Source: Trileptium ribeirensis (Eukaryota; Nematoda; Enoplea; Enoplida; Thoracostomopsidae). From it: DNA of 64,000 nt. Each line of letters begins with the position of its first letter. Within the stretch, counting starts at the first letter, position 1. The position numbers and the translations under genes are program-made. Under the pieces are notes generated by a model, which saw only the letters and a program-made list of their open reading frames with translations, had not been told where the DNA came from and searched no databases. The DNA is taken from the NCBI GenBank assembly GCA_030248225.1, contig JASANE010005196.1:1-64000 (forward strand). Reading direction: 5' to 3'. Of this stretch, positions 1-11,330 are shown one piece after another.

Positions 1-15
1 CCCGTTCGCTGCCGG

Positions 16-2009
16 GCCCGTAAATTTACGGGCTGGCGTTTTTTAAAAAAATTGTGTTGGTAGTTTTTGCATAATTTTCCGTCCAATCATGAAATGATTA
101 ATATGGAATCCAATTACGTCAAAAATCCAGTCAAAATACGCTGAAATACGGCCTCCGTAAATTTGCGGCTCGACAACTTTCAAACTGCCAGGAATTAACC
201 ATACGCGAAGACCGTAAAATTACGGGAAAACATATTCGATGCGAGATATATGGAGGCATTATATCAGCGTTACAGACGCTATCGCTCCTCTATCCAGTTA
301 AGTAGTCCCGGTTGAAACAGTAAAACGCAAACAATGACACTAGGCAAAACACCATCTAATTAATGAAAAACACATGTTTACACGAACATAACACGACGAA
401 GCAAACTAATGTAATACATAACAAAATCATGACATTTTCGTAACAAACATCCATACGATTAGGTGTTACATAATCTCAAAAGCTATTTTCTAAAATTCAG
501 CTGCACCGATCTTGCGAACTTATCAAATTGTAATGTAGCTCATAAGCGAGATTAGTAGTAAACATCCTTGCACAAGTAATCATGATCATTTGAGTTATTC
601 AAAGTGATACCTCTTCTCATACCCTATAGTTCTCAATTGTCATTCGCAGTGTTCCACACGTATGCACGCAAGCATCAAGTAGCCGTTCTGCAAGCGATAC
701 AGAATTGTAGGAATTGTCCATATACACATGATGGCCATTGCCCACAAAGGGTTGTAGGAGTTTCGTCACAACATCGCCAACATGGCCTAGGTCACTTGGC
801 GACGCCTGCCGTTGTCCGGTATAGACCAAAGTAATAAGAACAACTCCGTTTGGTTCGCAGATGCTGTAGATCTTTATGCCATATTTGTGCGCTTTATTTG
901 GAATATACTGCCGGAAAATAAGTCTGCCCCTCCATAGCATAACAGATTCATCGATGCATAATTCGCGACCCGGATAGTAGAACTTCCGCAGCCGTTGATG
1001 CCACACCCTAATAAAGGGTTCGATCTTAGAGAGGCGATCTTTACTGTCCTCCGGCGAGGGATCCGAGAAATGCAGAAACTTTAGCAGCAGCTGAAACCGA
1101 TTTCGAGAAATAATAGCGTTGTAACTGTTTGGGTTTGCAAGTAATCGCTGGTCGACCAGTACATTTCGATCGTCGGCTTTTTGATCACTCCCATTAGTAG
1201 GTTAAGTCTCAGAAAGGCGCGCATTTCACGGCGATCCGTATCACGCCATTCAGTTAAACGTGTACGACCGGTTATCTTTATTTTGTTTTCTCGAAGATAC
1301 TTTGCGGCGTATTTATTCGTCTCCAATGCTATTGAGTCAATAATATCATCTGTGAATAACCTGGAGAAGAAGAAGAACATGTCCGTGTCAGGCGGAATTG
1401 TGACCAAAATTGACCGCTGCTTCAAATAAACAAGTGGGATTGGTGTTAGGTTTTCTTGCCGCCATGCACGGCTAAGGTCTACAGTATTGGCCTCCAGCGG
1501 TTCATCGTCCTCAGACTCCAACCCAAACGCCGTGTCTTCACCTGCCCCGATTTCAGCTGGCTCAGGATCATCGCTGGAGTCGGATGATGGCAATGAGTCG
1601 CTCTCCGAATCAAATAAACTACTGTCCGAATCAAAGTTTAGTATTAGACATGATTGGTATTTACGAACGAGTACTGATTTTTTTGTCGTTAAACACTGAA
1701 AAAAATAGCAGATATACGTTTATCATGTTAAACATGTACGTTATTGTATATATTACACCAATATTATATGTCCTTACATAGAAAAATCTGTAGATGAATG
1801 GACGATAGCGGTTCACCATCACCAGGCTGAACATCCATGATCTCCTTAACCAGTGATAGTGTGATACTTTTGCTACACGCCACATGTATCGTTTAGTTTT
1901 CACACGTGCGCCGGACATATATTTTGACATATCTTTAAAATTTACGACAGCCCGTAAATTTACGGGCCGTCAAGATTGTTGAAAACTGCATGCCCGTAAA
2001 ATTACGGGC
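16..2009. repeat. palindrome GCCCGTAAATTTACGGGC at both piggyBac ends
   Basis: A perfect 18-bp palindrome lies at 16-33 and again at 1950-1967, with a one-base variant at 1992-2009. Degenerate relatives occur near 149-170 and 207-226. All are within about 230 bp of an end. They look like subterminal binding sites for the transposase, in the way piggyBac elements use internal repeats; the binding role is inferred. Confidence 0.75.
617..1654 (-). pseudogene. piggyBac transposase remnant (DDE_Tnp_1_7 type)
   Basis: Two open pieces on the minus strand, 1593-1081 and 1006-617, form one broken transposase. The first holds an acidic serine-rich N-terminus and the start of the piggyBac domain (RLTEWRDTDRREMRAFL). 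The second holds the catalytic region: the first aspartate in CIDESVMLWRGRL, then FRQYIPNKAHKYGIKIY, then the second aspartate in YMDNSYNS. One frameshift lies between the pieces near 1080-1010. A further one-base slip probably separates the ATG near 1652 from the acidic stretch. The normal C-terminal third, with the last catalytic aspartate and the cysteine-rich finger, is not recognisable below 617. The family cuts and pastes at TTAA; this copy is inactive. Confidence 0.85.
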
Positions 2010-2024
2010 TCGGCAGCGAAAGGG

Positions 2025-2620
2025 GTAAAATTTGGGAGAGGTTGGTAGGGTTTTGATGAAATAGGGGATATTTGAAAAATGAAGGAAAAATGAGGAAAAA
2101 GTGAAAAAAAGGAAAGTTTATAGAAAAATAGAAAAAGGGAAGGCTGTAGGATATATATGGGGTGAGGTTAGTAGAGGGGAAAATGATATTAAAAATGGTA
2201 GGTATGGGAGGGGTATTGATGAAGTTAGGGGTATTAAAAGAAATTATGGAAAAGGGGAAAAATGGTGATTTCGGGAAAGGAGGGTTTTATGTAAAGAAGT
2301 AGGAGGGGAAAGGGGAATTTTATATATTTTAGCAGAAGGGGTGAGGGGGAAAATATTGAATTTTGGAGGGTATTGGTTAGGTACATATTGGGAGAAGGAG
2401 CGTAGTTGAATTTTAGTTGAAAAATGGGAAATAGGAGAAAAATGGATTTTGGGTAAGATTTTGGTTTTGGGTAAAAGAAAATGGTGGGTGAGGTATATAT
2501 TATAGGAAAAAGAGTAGGGAAAAAGAAAAAGAGTGTTTTGGGGGATTTGGGGGTATTTAATTTAGGTTGGGGAAGAGTAGGGTACTTGTGGGGATTTTAT
2601 AAATAAGTTATAATAAATAT
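2025..2620. other. cytosine-depleted purine-rich tract
   Basis: About 600 bases carry only about six cytosines on the + strand, while guanine makes up about a third. The tract begins at the right end of the piggyBac element and ends near 2620, where normal composition resumes. It consists of runs such as ggggaaaatgg and gaaaaagggaagg with no fixed period. No open frame or RNA is recognised. T is not raised in proportion to the missing C, so simple C-to-T deamination does not explain it. Confidence 0.85.
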
Positions 2621-3987
2621 TATCATAGTTAGTTTTAAGTAAGTTATAAATTACTTAGCTAGGGTTATATTATATATAATATATATTCATACATACGGTA
2701 TATTACGCCATATATACCATACCAGGGTGACGGGGAATACCAGAGCGGTGTGGGTGGGGGCGTCCTTTATTGAAAAGAAAAAGAAAAATTTTGTGTTGAA
2801 AAAGGCACCAGCCCCAACACTCCTGGAGTTTGCCGAATGTTATAGGTGAACCAGAAGCGTCGAGTCTTTATGAGCAGCGACACAAATAAGTAATCTTAAC
2901 CCAAGTACTATTTTAATTAGTGTTATTATTTTTCCTTAGAAAATCGTGAGCAAGTGGCGACAACACTTCTTAGGGGCGATAGATTAGTATAACGTACTAG
3001 GCTTAGTAATATTTTAAAAACTTCGGCCCCGGTATGTCGAGTGAGATATTCCAGGGATAGAGTAGAGGTGGGATCTGAATTGATTCGTAGTACTACTTGT
3101 GATATCGGCAGTGTCCATTGTCGGTGAATCAAGTAGTATTATTCTTGAGAAGACCGTGCGAGTGAGGGGCGTGGAAAAAGATAACCTCCTCGAGCTACCG
3201 TAGATCCCTTTTGTCATTCCTGGATCGGTGGCCATCGGGCAGGAATTTCCCCACACGATTCCTCGTCCGGTAGGACGTATGGACTAAGAAACTCCAACTG
3301 CATATTAGTCGACCGCTACTGTACAGTTTTAATAACGTGGTTCGGCAGCCTTCCGGTGTCGTCCTGTTTAACATAACTGGCAGTATTAGCGTAAATGTAA
3401 GGCTTAGGTTGAAGTACTCAAAAAATCGCACCCAACCGTCCGGTGTCGCTGTGTCAACCCACAAGGGAACTTATTCAAATACTAGATAACCTAAACCCCA
3501 ACCAGTATCGCTCAGGTATAACCCTTAAACATTAGTTGCAATAATTTAGGGTTAAGGACTAGGCCAAGCATTCGGCAGCTTTAACTTAACTTAAAGGCTA
3601 ACGTTCTAAAAATGGATCATCGAGTAAGTCGAAATCAGTGGCCAAAGTACGTGAATAGCAAGAAGCCAGACTGTACATAAGCCTGGTGTAGACTGTGCAA
3701 AAGCCTAGCGTGGAATAGTAAAAGCATTGTCGGTGGAACATAATCGTGCCCTAAAAGTAATCCAGTACGTACTAAAGAATAGTACTACCATTTTCAATAC
3801 GAGGCACAAGGTAATGCTTTTGACGTTTTACCTAAAGACATTTGTGAGCTAAAAATGCGGTACTAAAGAATGGTGCCGCGGCTTTTCATCACGAGCTATT
3901 AGGACAGTATTACGATTTGAATGCGGTTCTCAAAAATAGTGCCGCAAGTGACTTACGGGTGCGACAACAATATTCTAATATTTTATC
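2621..3987. repeat. non-coding retroelement-like debris
   Basis: No gene is recognised. The stretch around 2700-2820 (accatacc, agg, gtgtgggtgggggcgtc, then A-rich) resembles 21483-21600, another non-coding tail beside a Gypsy remnant. Bases 3380-3465 contain a degenerate copy of the tandem unit found at 5105-5465 (ttagcgtaaatgtaagg ... cccacaagggaac). I read this as old LTR or leader sequence; the LTR borders could not be fixed. Confidence 0.4.
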
Positions 3988-4260
3988 GTGCGTTGCAATA
4001 AACCTTATATACCCGTGTCTATTGACCGAATATCTGGAACTCGAGCAATAGAGCCTAGCAAGGATCACACCGCATCGCGAAATATAGAGCAAGAGTACCG
4101 ATCACAAAAAGAAAGACGCGCGCCATTCAAAACTTCCCACCGGCATTCTACTGGCCACACCTCGAACCGCACAATCTTCTGATGACGAATCTTATCCCCT
4201 TTTGAATTCCGATAGCGGACATAAGAAAAATCCCCATCCAACCCCAACCCCCAACAAAAC
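3988..4260 (+). pseudogene. Gypsy integrase zinc-region fragment
   Basis: The translated stretch ending HRHSTGHTSNRTIF (about 4137-4182) matches the first half of the HHCC zinc domain found at 5885-5960 and 11225-11300. The homology continues past the stop into non-coding sequence (gacataag ... caaaataatataac), as in the other two copies. Only a short end of pol is present and no CxxC follows. It is one of three similar truncated tails in the first 11.4 kb. Confidence 0.5.
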
Positions 4261-5060
4261 AAAATAATATAACACCCACCCAGGTGTTAGGGGTTTACCA
4301 GCCTACCAGGGGGGTTTCCGGTCCAAACCCGCACCAAAGCCCCAAAATTACCTAAAAACACCGGTCACCAAATTATCTATTATATATATCCCTCCCTCCC
4401 CTTGTGTTTTCTTTTTCGTTTTTGTTTTATAGTTTTGTTTTTTTTTGTTTTCAATTAGTGATAATTTGCATAATTAGCTCTAATTAATTTAGCTAACATG
4501 AGTTAGCATTTTGTTCTGTTTTCTATTCAGTCTAGCGTTAACGTCTGCCGAGTTAAGGTTTTCGCCTATTCTGGTTTAGTACGCACGACTTTGGTTTTAT
4601 TTCGACTATCTGAGAAGTAGTACTACGACGATATCTACCCACGACTTTGAGCATATTTCACATATTATCTATCGACGTTTGTTTTTGTTTTTATTTAACT
4701 TACGCTTACTTAGCTAATACATGAAGTGAATTCAAAAGCTTTTAAACCTAGTGATAGTGATTTTCTCGGTTTCGTTTCGAATTTTGGCTTATACGTTGAT
4801 TCTTTACAATCTTGCTTCCTGATTTTGTCTTCGGTAATTGAGTACCGGACATTAATTCCTAAACCCAACAAGGTACGAATTATTTCATTATCTGTGGAGT
4901 GATTGAACCTCATTCTACAAGAATTAACGTTGAGTGATCAAAGTAACTTCACAAATAGGTACCTTATTTCTATAATAAGTTATATTATTCTTATTAAATA
5001 CCCAAATTAAACTGAGTGTGCACGAGCGTAACCATAAAATATAACCACTTACTAATCATA
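4261..5060. repeat. LTR-like non-coding sequence after integrase fragment
   Basis: The order of short motifs here (ggggtt near 4290, then T-rich sequence, then ttagctaacat ... ttcagtctagcg at 4488-4535) resembles 11370-11620 (ggggg, tt-rich, ttagctaacat ... tttcagtcaggc). Both follow an integrase fragment. They are probably copies of one LTR. Ends and target duplications were not found. Confidence 0.35.
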
Positions 5061-5465
5061 GATCGGGCCTTGGTAGCCGTCCGGAAGCGGGAACGTTAAA
5101 ATAACTGCAAGTACTAGTGTAAATCTAAGACCCTAGGATAACGTAATCAAATAAATGTACGGGTCTAGCCATCCGGAAGGCTTCGTACAAACCCACAAGC
5201 GAACTCAATAATTAGGATCTTTCAGCATGCCGTCCAGATACTGTTGGCTATAGGGAAATTATTAGTGTAAATCTAAGGAAAAGGTTAAGGTATATACTTA
5301 AATAAACGTACGGGTCTAGCTGTCCGGAAGTTTTCGTACAAACCTCACAAGACGAAAACACTTAAGGAAACTATTAGTGTAAATCTAAGGAGAAGGTTAA
5401 GGTACTTAAATAAACGTACAGGTCTAGCCGCCCGGAAGGCTTCGTACAAACCTCATAAGAGGAAA
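5061..5465. repeat. tandem repeat, three units of about 105-150 bp
   Basis: Each unit has ttagtgtaaatctaagg followed by cggtctagcc-type sequence, a tccggaaggcttcgtacaaa core, and caaacctcacaag. Clear cores are at about 5160-5205, 5310-5350 and 5418-5460, with a weaker one at 5068-5095. A diverged unit is at 3380-3465. The array lies between two Gypsy integrase fragments and is probably a retroelement leader or LTR expansion. Confidence 0.7.
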
Positions 5466-5799
5466 AGTAATCAATACCTAACCTAACGATAAGTTACCAA
5501 ACAACTATTCAGAATAATAGTGCGCTCAACCCTGAGTTTGAGAAAGTTGGAAGCCAAGGCGCACTCGACCAAAATGGAAGTAAAACGGATCCAAATCTAA
5601 GCGAAAACATAACAGTGCTTTTCCGAGCCGAGTGGCCAAAACGTTCATAGATAACAAGGCATATGTGGTTGAATTAGTGGTGCTTGAGTTGGCACAAGTC
5701 AGACCGGTGTATAATCTTGCTGAAGTATTATACTAATTTCGAATAAACATTCTACGACTTTGGCTTTCTTGGGTCTGTATTGAAATCATATATCGAGTA

Positions 5800-6020
5800 A
5801 TTCGAAGTAGACCCGCCGCAGCGTCATGCGAAATAAAAGTACGCAGAGGTAGAACAACGCGCGCTAAGGAAGTACGTTTAAATATTTTCACCGGCATACT
5901 ACTGGCCACGCGTACGAATTCCGCATCTTCGAGCGACGAATTCCTTCCCATTTTATAATCCGATAGCTGTCATAATAAAAATACCGTCCACCCCTACCAC
6001 TGTTGAACAATAAAAAGATA
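5800..6020 (+). pseudogene. Gypsy integrase zinc-region fragment
   Basis: Reading through breaks, the + strand gives TTRAKEVRLNIFHRHTTGHA followed by EFRIFERRIPSHF, the start of the HHCC domain that precedes the integrase core of Gypsy pol. The same words recur at 11225-11300, and the tail gtcataataaaaatacc is shared base for base. The CxxC half and the catalytic core are absent. Sequence from about 6021 to the hAT element at 6321 shows nothing recognisable. Confidence 0.6.
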
Positions 6021-6320
6021 ACATGCTGACCACGATATCGTGTAAAGGCGGGAAACAATAGTAAAACTAGTCGGTAGTGGTACTACATCTGTGAGCGGAG
6101 CTTGGACTGTGGCATTACGAATGTACTCAATTTTATGTTCTTCAAATTACTACATTGCATAGGACTTTATCATTGGTAAAAATATTATATTTGAATTCTT
6201 CGACCCTGTAACCTGTAAAACCCTATAACGATTCTCGAAACGATTCTGTTTCAATAAATAACACAAATATTGCAAAATTCTCTATTTTAGCTGCATAAGC
6301 TTAACTACTTAGCTAATCAC

Positions 6321-7493
6321 CAGGGAATAACCGGAACCGAAATTTACCGGAACCGGAACCAGCAACCGGAACCGTCTATGTAAACCGGATCCGGAACCGG
6401 AACCGGAACCTGGTCTTCGAAATTTATATATAGTATAACAGATGATGGAAGAAATGAAGGTATAGTGGATTTAAAATGCATTAAAAATAACTTTTACATT
6501 AAACTTAATGTATGGCGATGGTATTTTGCCTTTCTGAAACTTTAAAGAGACTGAGGAAGCTAATAATGTTTATTTATTGATCAAATATGTCGGTTCTTGG
6601 GCATTCAGAGCAAAAAATGTCTTCCACTATACACCATTGCGTATACTGCGTCAAATCGAATGTGCTTACAAAGCTTGGACCGTAGAATACATACTTTCGC
6701 TCTGTCTCCAGTCGCCTCCCTTTACTACATATACGTTTGTTACATGTTCTTCTATAGGAAACTTAAAATTATTGGTTTATATGATTCTAAGAGAAAATAA
6801 TAGATTAAGGTAATTTTCTGATCAGTGGTCAGGGACACTGTTTAGGGTAGCGTTGGACAAACAGTGCCCGTCAGTTAGATCATGATGATAACTTTCTAAT
6901 CACAATGCTATAAATGAGACACACTGTGATGCTGCTCGCACAGTTTCAATAAATACAGTTCATTGCCAAGAAAGAGTTTCTAGCTGCGTTGCAGATAACG
7001 TTAGTTTACTTCAATTTAGACTGATTTACCAAGTTAACAAGCGCACTGGCGGCTGCTTGACGCAATTTATGTTAGCCAAGCATACCCTAAGTACTTCTGC
7101 GTAAGCCATGCTCTGTTACCGAGTTGGACCGGTTTAATTCAAACGTATCCCACAGACTTCTGGATGTGTAAAATAGCTGCTACAAGCATCGACCTGGCTT
7201 TGATTTAACAAACTCCTGCAGGTTATTATGAAAAATTCCTGCTCTAATTATGTGCCTTACTTACGTTTCATACGGCAAATTGGTTAGTTAATCTTTTCTT
7301 TTGCTTGGTTGTATAGCTTGATCATTGTATAATATATGTAACATATGTTTGGATTACACGATGAAGAAAAAACGTGGAAAATTTCAAACAAAATTTTTAA
7401 ACCGGAATTCCGGTTCCGGTATGGTTTTTGCCCTTTGCTGGAACCGCAACCGGAACGCGATTTTGCCGGAACCGGAATTCCGGTTACTCCCTG
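6321..7493 (+). mobile_element. non-autonomous hAT element, copy 1
   Basis: The 1173-bp element starts cagggaataaccggaacc and ends ccggttactccctg, so its ends are inverted copies beginning CAGGGARTAACCGGAA. It is flanked by a perfect 8-bp direct repeat, CTAATCAC, at 6313-6320 and 7494-7501. CAGGG ends plus an 8-bp duplication identify the hAT superfamily. The ends are dense in CCGGAACC units. No transposase is present. A TATA-like stretch (gctataaatgagac near 6910) is internal. Two further full copies lie at 28272 and 44535. Confidence 0.92.
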
Positions 7494-7554
7494 CTAATCA
7501 CTGATCAACCACTCAAAATTTTTTAATCCCAAATATCAAGTGCACACTCTGACA

Positions 7555-7700
7555 TCATAGGCTTTCAAAAAAAGTTTTATAAAATCAGTTCAGTGGCTCT
7601 TGAGATCCGTCGGACCGAACGAACGAACTGACGAACGGACGGACATCGACCTTTTTAATCCCAGACAGAAAACAAAAACGCTTCGCTTCGCTCCGCTCAA
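7555..7700 (-). repeat. interspersed repeat with CCGTCCGT core, copy 1
   Basis: On the minus strand this reads agcgaagcgtttttgttttc ... gtccgtccgttcgt ... gattttataaaac ... gaaagcct. The same order occurs on the + strand at 26690-26840. It is a shared interspersed repeat, perhaps a SINE or MITE; ends are not defined. Between it and 7860 nothing else is recognised. Confidence 0.6.
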
Positions 7701-7859
7701 TAAAATTGGTCAGCATTTTTTCTCGAAAATTAAAACTGACCCTAATCACAAATAAGGCAGAAGCCAAAATAGAATTTATTTATATTGTAGTAAAAAATAT
7801 TAATCCACATAATTAGGACGAGTTACGCAAGACTACCCTAAAATTCAAAAACATTAAAA

Positions 7860-8440
7860 ATGTCATTCCAAAGAACGCCACCTAGAGCAAATGTTCAAAA
7901 AGAATTGTCAGTCAACCAAAAAATACCGAGAGCAAAGAATAAGAAATGTCGAATAACACGACAAAAGAACTTGAGGAAATAATGCGAGAGTTCGATCCAA
8001 ATACACCGGAACCGAAAAGAACAACAAAACAAAAAGGAAAACTTGCAAGAAACGTATACAGATACGTTCCAAGAAGAACCAAGCTTAGAAGAGTTGTTCC
8101 CAAATATAAAAGATCCGGAAAAAGAAATTCGGGAAAAGATACAAATGTTACAACGACAAAAAGAAAAACAATTACAATTTATTGCGAGGCATGCAACTTT
8201 AACGAAAGAATTGCAACTATGCCAAAGCATGGGTCTTAACGAACCAGAAATCCCGTTAGCACAACAGAGGACGGAATCAAAAAATACCGATGACGACGAA
8301 ACAACAATGCTCACCGCCCGACCCGTTGCCATTGCAAGTCTTGCGTTGTACCATTACGTCACAAAGGGAGGCCAGAATGATACCCGCTTCATTGACAGCG
8401 GCATTTGATGCAGTAGTATGCTGAAAGAAGTGAGAGCAGC
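7860..8440 (+). pseudogene. Gypsy-type gag, N-terminal part
   Basis: Several short frames in series give a charged, helical N-terminal region: MSNNTTKELEEIMREFDPN from 7946, then in another frame FQEEPSLEELFPNIKDPEKE and EIREKIQMLQRQKEKQLQF up to about 8310. An earlier ATG at 7861 opens a short basic peptide. At least one frameshift near 8040 and later stops break the frame. The link to Gypsy is from the capsid-like and integrase sequences downstream on the same strand. Confidence 0.55.
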
Positions 8441-8455
8441 AGGCAGACCGCCGTG

Positions 8456-8790
8456 TCATAAGCGATTTAAAAACTCAGAGTCATGGAGACTGCATTTAAA
8501 CATTTCAGTGGTAGGTGCTGTTACAACAAATTCCGACAGGTTGTTCCACACCTTTATTACACGAACGGCGTGCTGGAACTTGCGATAAATGTGACGGGGA
8601 AGCTGATCGACTCGGAAGTCCAGGAAGTGCCGGCGTAAACTAGCAACAGGCGCCAATGAGACCAACCTACCCCAGTCGTAGTCAACCAGATTATGTACCA
8701 TTTTATGAAGAAGTATTAGGTCGGACCGAACGCGGCGGCAACTGAGCGACTGGATACCAATCAGTTCAAGCCGCTGATCGTACTCCGTAC
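8456..8790 (-). pseudogene. LINE reverse transcriptase C-terminal fragment
   Basis: The minus strand reads LELIGIQSLSCRRVRSDLIL, then HKMVHNLVDYDW, and near the end RVIKVWNNLSEFVVTAP with FKCSLHDSEFL before a stop at 8456. This order (a 'sL..RR...dL' helix, then WN.L...VV.A....FK..L) is the usual C-terminal end of endonuclease-type LINE proteins of the CR1/Jockey kind. About 110 residues remain; the polymerase core is absent. It sits inside the gag remnant on the opposite strand, so it inserted there or arrived as a 5'-truncated copy. Confidence 0.75.
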
Positions 8791-8869
8791 TCGACCAAAA
8801 TGATTATCGACCAAAAATCGTAATACAAGGCGTAGAATATTATGGGCCCTTCGGTCTGGGTCAAATATA

Positions 8870-9520
8870 TACAATACCGCCGAGCAATAATAACTCGGAA
8901 CAAATACAAGAAACAACAACCACGACCGATGATCAAGGAATAATCAATATGAAACGGAGCAGTCTAAAGTCAGCAAATATCAAACAACAACAACAATCAA
9001 TGGCGAATAATAAAACAAGTGGAGTAAATCAAATCCAAAGTGGCACAAATAGAATTCGACGAGGAACAAGCCAAGCGGACGCAACTCAAAACCAGCTCGG
9101 GGCAATCCCGACACGATAAAATGGTTATCAAAACCAAAGTGGCGTAAATATAGACCAATGCGGTATGATCCAAGCGCAAAGCAATGAAAATATTGATCAA
9201 TTTGACTCAAACAATGATTAATTAGGCGCACGAACTGACGCAAATCATGGGCAAATCCATGTAAATTTCAGTCAATTCGACTTAAATAGCAACCCATTTG
9301 GTGCAAACTTAGATCGATACAGCGTAAATCACCGGCAAGCCAACGTAAATGGAGAACAATATAGTCAATTTGGAGCGCATAAAGAACGAGCTGACATAAA
9401 CCAAAGCCGATTCAATACAAACGGCGATCGACTCAGCACAAATTGTGAACAATTCAATGTAAGATCATACGATATGAGCCAAGCACAAGCCGATTACAAG
9501 CACAAGTACCGCAAATAATA
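8870..9520 (+). pseudogene. Gln/Asn-rich periodic region of Gypsy-type gag
   Basis: Across short frames the + strand encodes a low-complexity chain rich in Q, N, G and S, with recurring words such as NQIQSGTN, YQNQSGVN, QFDLNSNPFGANLD and QYSQFGAHKERADIN. The spacing of QxG and N words is about 12-15 residues, which suggests expansion of a short unit. Stop codons (for example near 9118 and 9219) show it is dead. It lies between the gag N-terminus and the capsid-like region. Confidence 0.55.
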
Positions 9521-9599
9521 ACAAACGACGGTACGACCAAAATGACGAATACATACAATCAAGTGCAGAATCCTTATATGACAATGAACCGTGGTCCAT

Positions 9600-10449
9600 T
9601 TCAAACAATGAATACGTGGAATCAATATCAAGGAATACAACCGGTGCAATGCAAAGCTGGACACATCAACATTATGGTACAACACCAATAGCTCCACGAC
9701 GCAGCCAGATGCCATTCATTACGAACAATTCGATAATCCTGAAGTACCACTTTCAACGGCAACACCATATGTTTACCAATGCCAACAGCCACAGCAAGCG
9801 ACAGTGAATCAAATTATGACCTAATAGCAATGAATCAACAATTTGATTGAAGCGTTGATCAAGGTGGCAATCAAGGAATCTCCACAAATACCAACCGCAT
9901 CACAACAAGCAGTTGGCCAAGCAATTATGGTCAAAATGGAAAATAAGAACAGAACCTACAACCGTATAATGGCGAAACGAACTTCGAAAAAATTCGCAAA
10001 GAAATTCGAAAAACCCCGGCTCAAGATGGCATCGTTGTTGAACAAGAAAAAATTCGGGTATTCAAAGCAAAAATGCGAGTAAAAGCAAAAGAATACTTGG
10101 AAGTCATGATACTGAAAAAGCCAAGGCGTTAAATAACTATAACTAATTGATCATGAAGTTTAAAGAACGATTCGATGTGCCAAAAACATTGACAGATCAC
10201 ATGAATAAATTGCAAATCTTACGACAAACAAGAACAGTCAAAGACTTCGTAGTCGAGTTACGAGTCTACACAGCACTAAACATAACCACGAAAGGTGTGC
10301 CCGAGTCAATTGTCAAAGAAGTCCTCAAGTCAGCACTAATAACAGGATTAAGGAATGAAATCCGGGACCGCTTATGTGCAAGAAAAGAAGAAACTTCCGT
10401 AACATTATCAGAAAAACAGAGGCACTCGAACAGTTGGATCGACAAATGA
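9600..10449 (+). pseudogene. Gypsy-type gag, capsid-like part
   Basis: Recognisable pieces are LIEALIKVAIKES and SQQAVGQAIMVKME (9843-9950), and MKFKERFDVPKTLTDHMNKL followed by FVVELRVYTAL and ALITGLRNEIRDRL (10153-10385). The last is the pattern of a retrotransposon gag domain. The first matches 16261-16380 nearly word for word, so the two are copies of one gag. Several stops and shifts interrupt it. No CCHC knuckle is seen after it. Confidence 0.65.
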
Positions 10450-11330
10450 CTGAAGGACTACAACGCACGAAGCAACAACGACCAAAGTATCGATAGATTC
10501 AATCATATCAATCTAACCACATTCAAATAAGACCAAATACTGATCAACGAACGTGGCAACCGAGGACACAAAGACCATACATACAATGGCGCCCACAACG
10601 GTAGAATAATCAAACGATACGATTACGGCAACCGCAACAACAGCAATTGACGCAACCATGGACGATGCTGATACCAATGACGCCAACACAGGTCGACAAC
10701 ACAAGCGATATATACGAAACATCAGAAGAAGAGATAGTATACTCGAACTCTTTAACGACGAAAAACGAACTGAACAGCCGTTATCACAAAGGCGGAAACA
10801 ACCAAGAAAAAGAGTCCAAGTGGAACCATTAATAGAAAATCAACAAAGAACGACGCAAATCGAACAACAAGAAAGGATATAATCGGAGGAGGAATTGGAT
10901 CAACCGGAGGAACCAGAAGAACCTGAAATAACAAAGGCAGAAATATATTCACAATATTTTCGGTTAGAACTACCATGGACAACTGATCAATTGATAGGAG
11001 CACAAAATGAAGAACCATGTATCCATTCGTTTAAATATTACATCGAAAATAATGAATTCTTAGATACGATTCCTGAATTCGAAAGGAAATGGATGGTAAC
11101 ACATGAACATCGATTTATTATTTTTGGCGACATCTTATATCGATTATGAAGAAAAGATCGACTGCAACAAACTGAACCGTGGGAATTCCAAATCGTGTAA
11201 CCTCCCGATTTTCGACGGTCATCTAAATATACCCACCGGCATACTTCTGGCCATGCGCACGAATTCCACATCTTCGAGTGACGAATCTCTTCTCATTTTA
11301 TAATCCGATAAACGTCATAATAAAAATACC
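10450..11330 (+). pseudogene. Gypsy gag-pol tail with integrase N-terminal region
   Basis: From 10640 the frame is basic and Q-rich, then acidic (QPEEPEEPEITKAEIYS from 10898). Bases 10960-11149 give AQNEEPCIHSFKYYIENN ... FIIFGDILYRL, typical of the segment before the integrase zinc domain. After a stop the frame resumes with RLQQTEPWEFQIV and THRHTSGHA ... RISSHF, the HH half of the HHCC finger. Protease, reverse transcriptase and RNase H are missing between gag and integrase, so this is an internally deleted copy, and it stops before the integrase core. Confidence 0.65.

Larger units (their letters stand above)
1..2024 (-). mobile_element. piggyBac-like DNA transposon, decayed
   Basis: The first 20 bases (cccgttcgctgccgggcccg) pair with the inverted right end at 2005-2024 with two mismatches, giving terminal inverted repeats that start with CCC as piggyBac ends do. 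The bases just outside the right end are gtaa, one change from the TTAA target of the superfamily; the left flank lies outside the window. Transposase remnants lie inside on the minus strand. The element is broken by frameshifts and a missing C-terminal part, so it should no longer move by itself. Confidence 0.85.

Noticed and set aside
2025..2620. C-to-T deamination (APOBEC- or RIP-like) as the cause of the C-free tract
   Set aside because: T is not raised as would be expected if all C had become T; the bias is toward A and G.
6577..6813. A 70-80-residue frame kept in all three hAT copies (…YKAWSVEYTLSLCLQSPPF…)
   Set aside because: The copies are young and nearly identical in DNA, so any frame is kept; another frame on the same strand is equally preserved and no known domain is seen.
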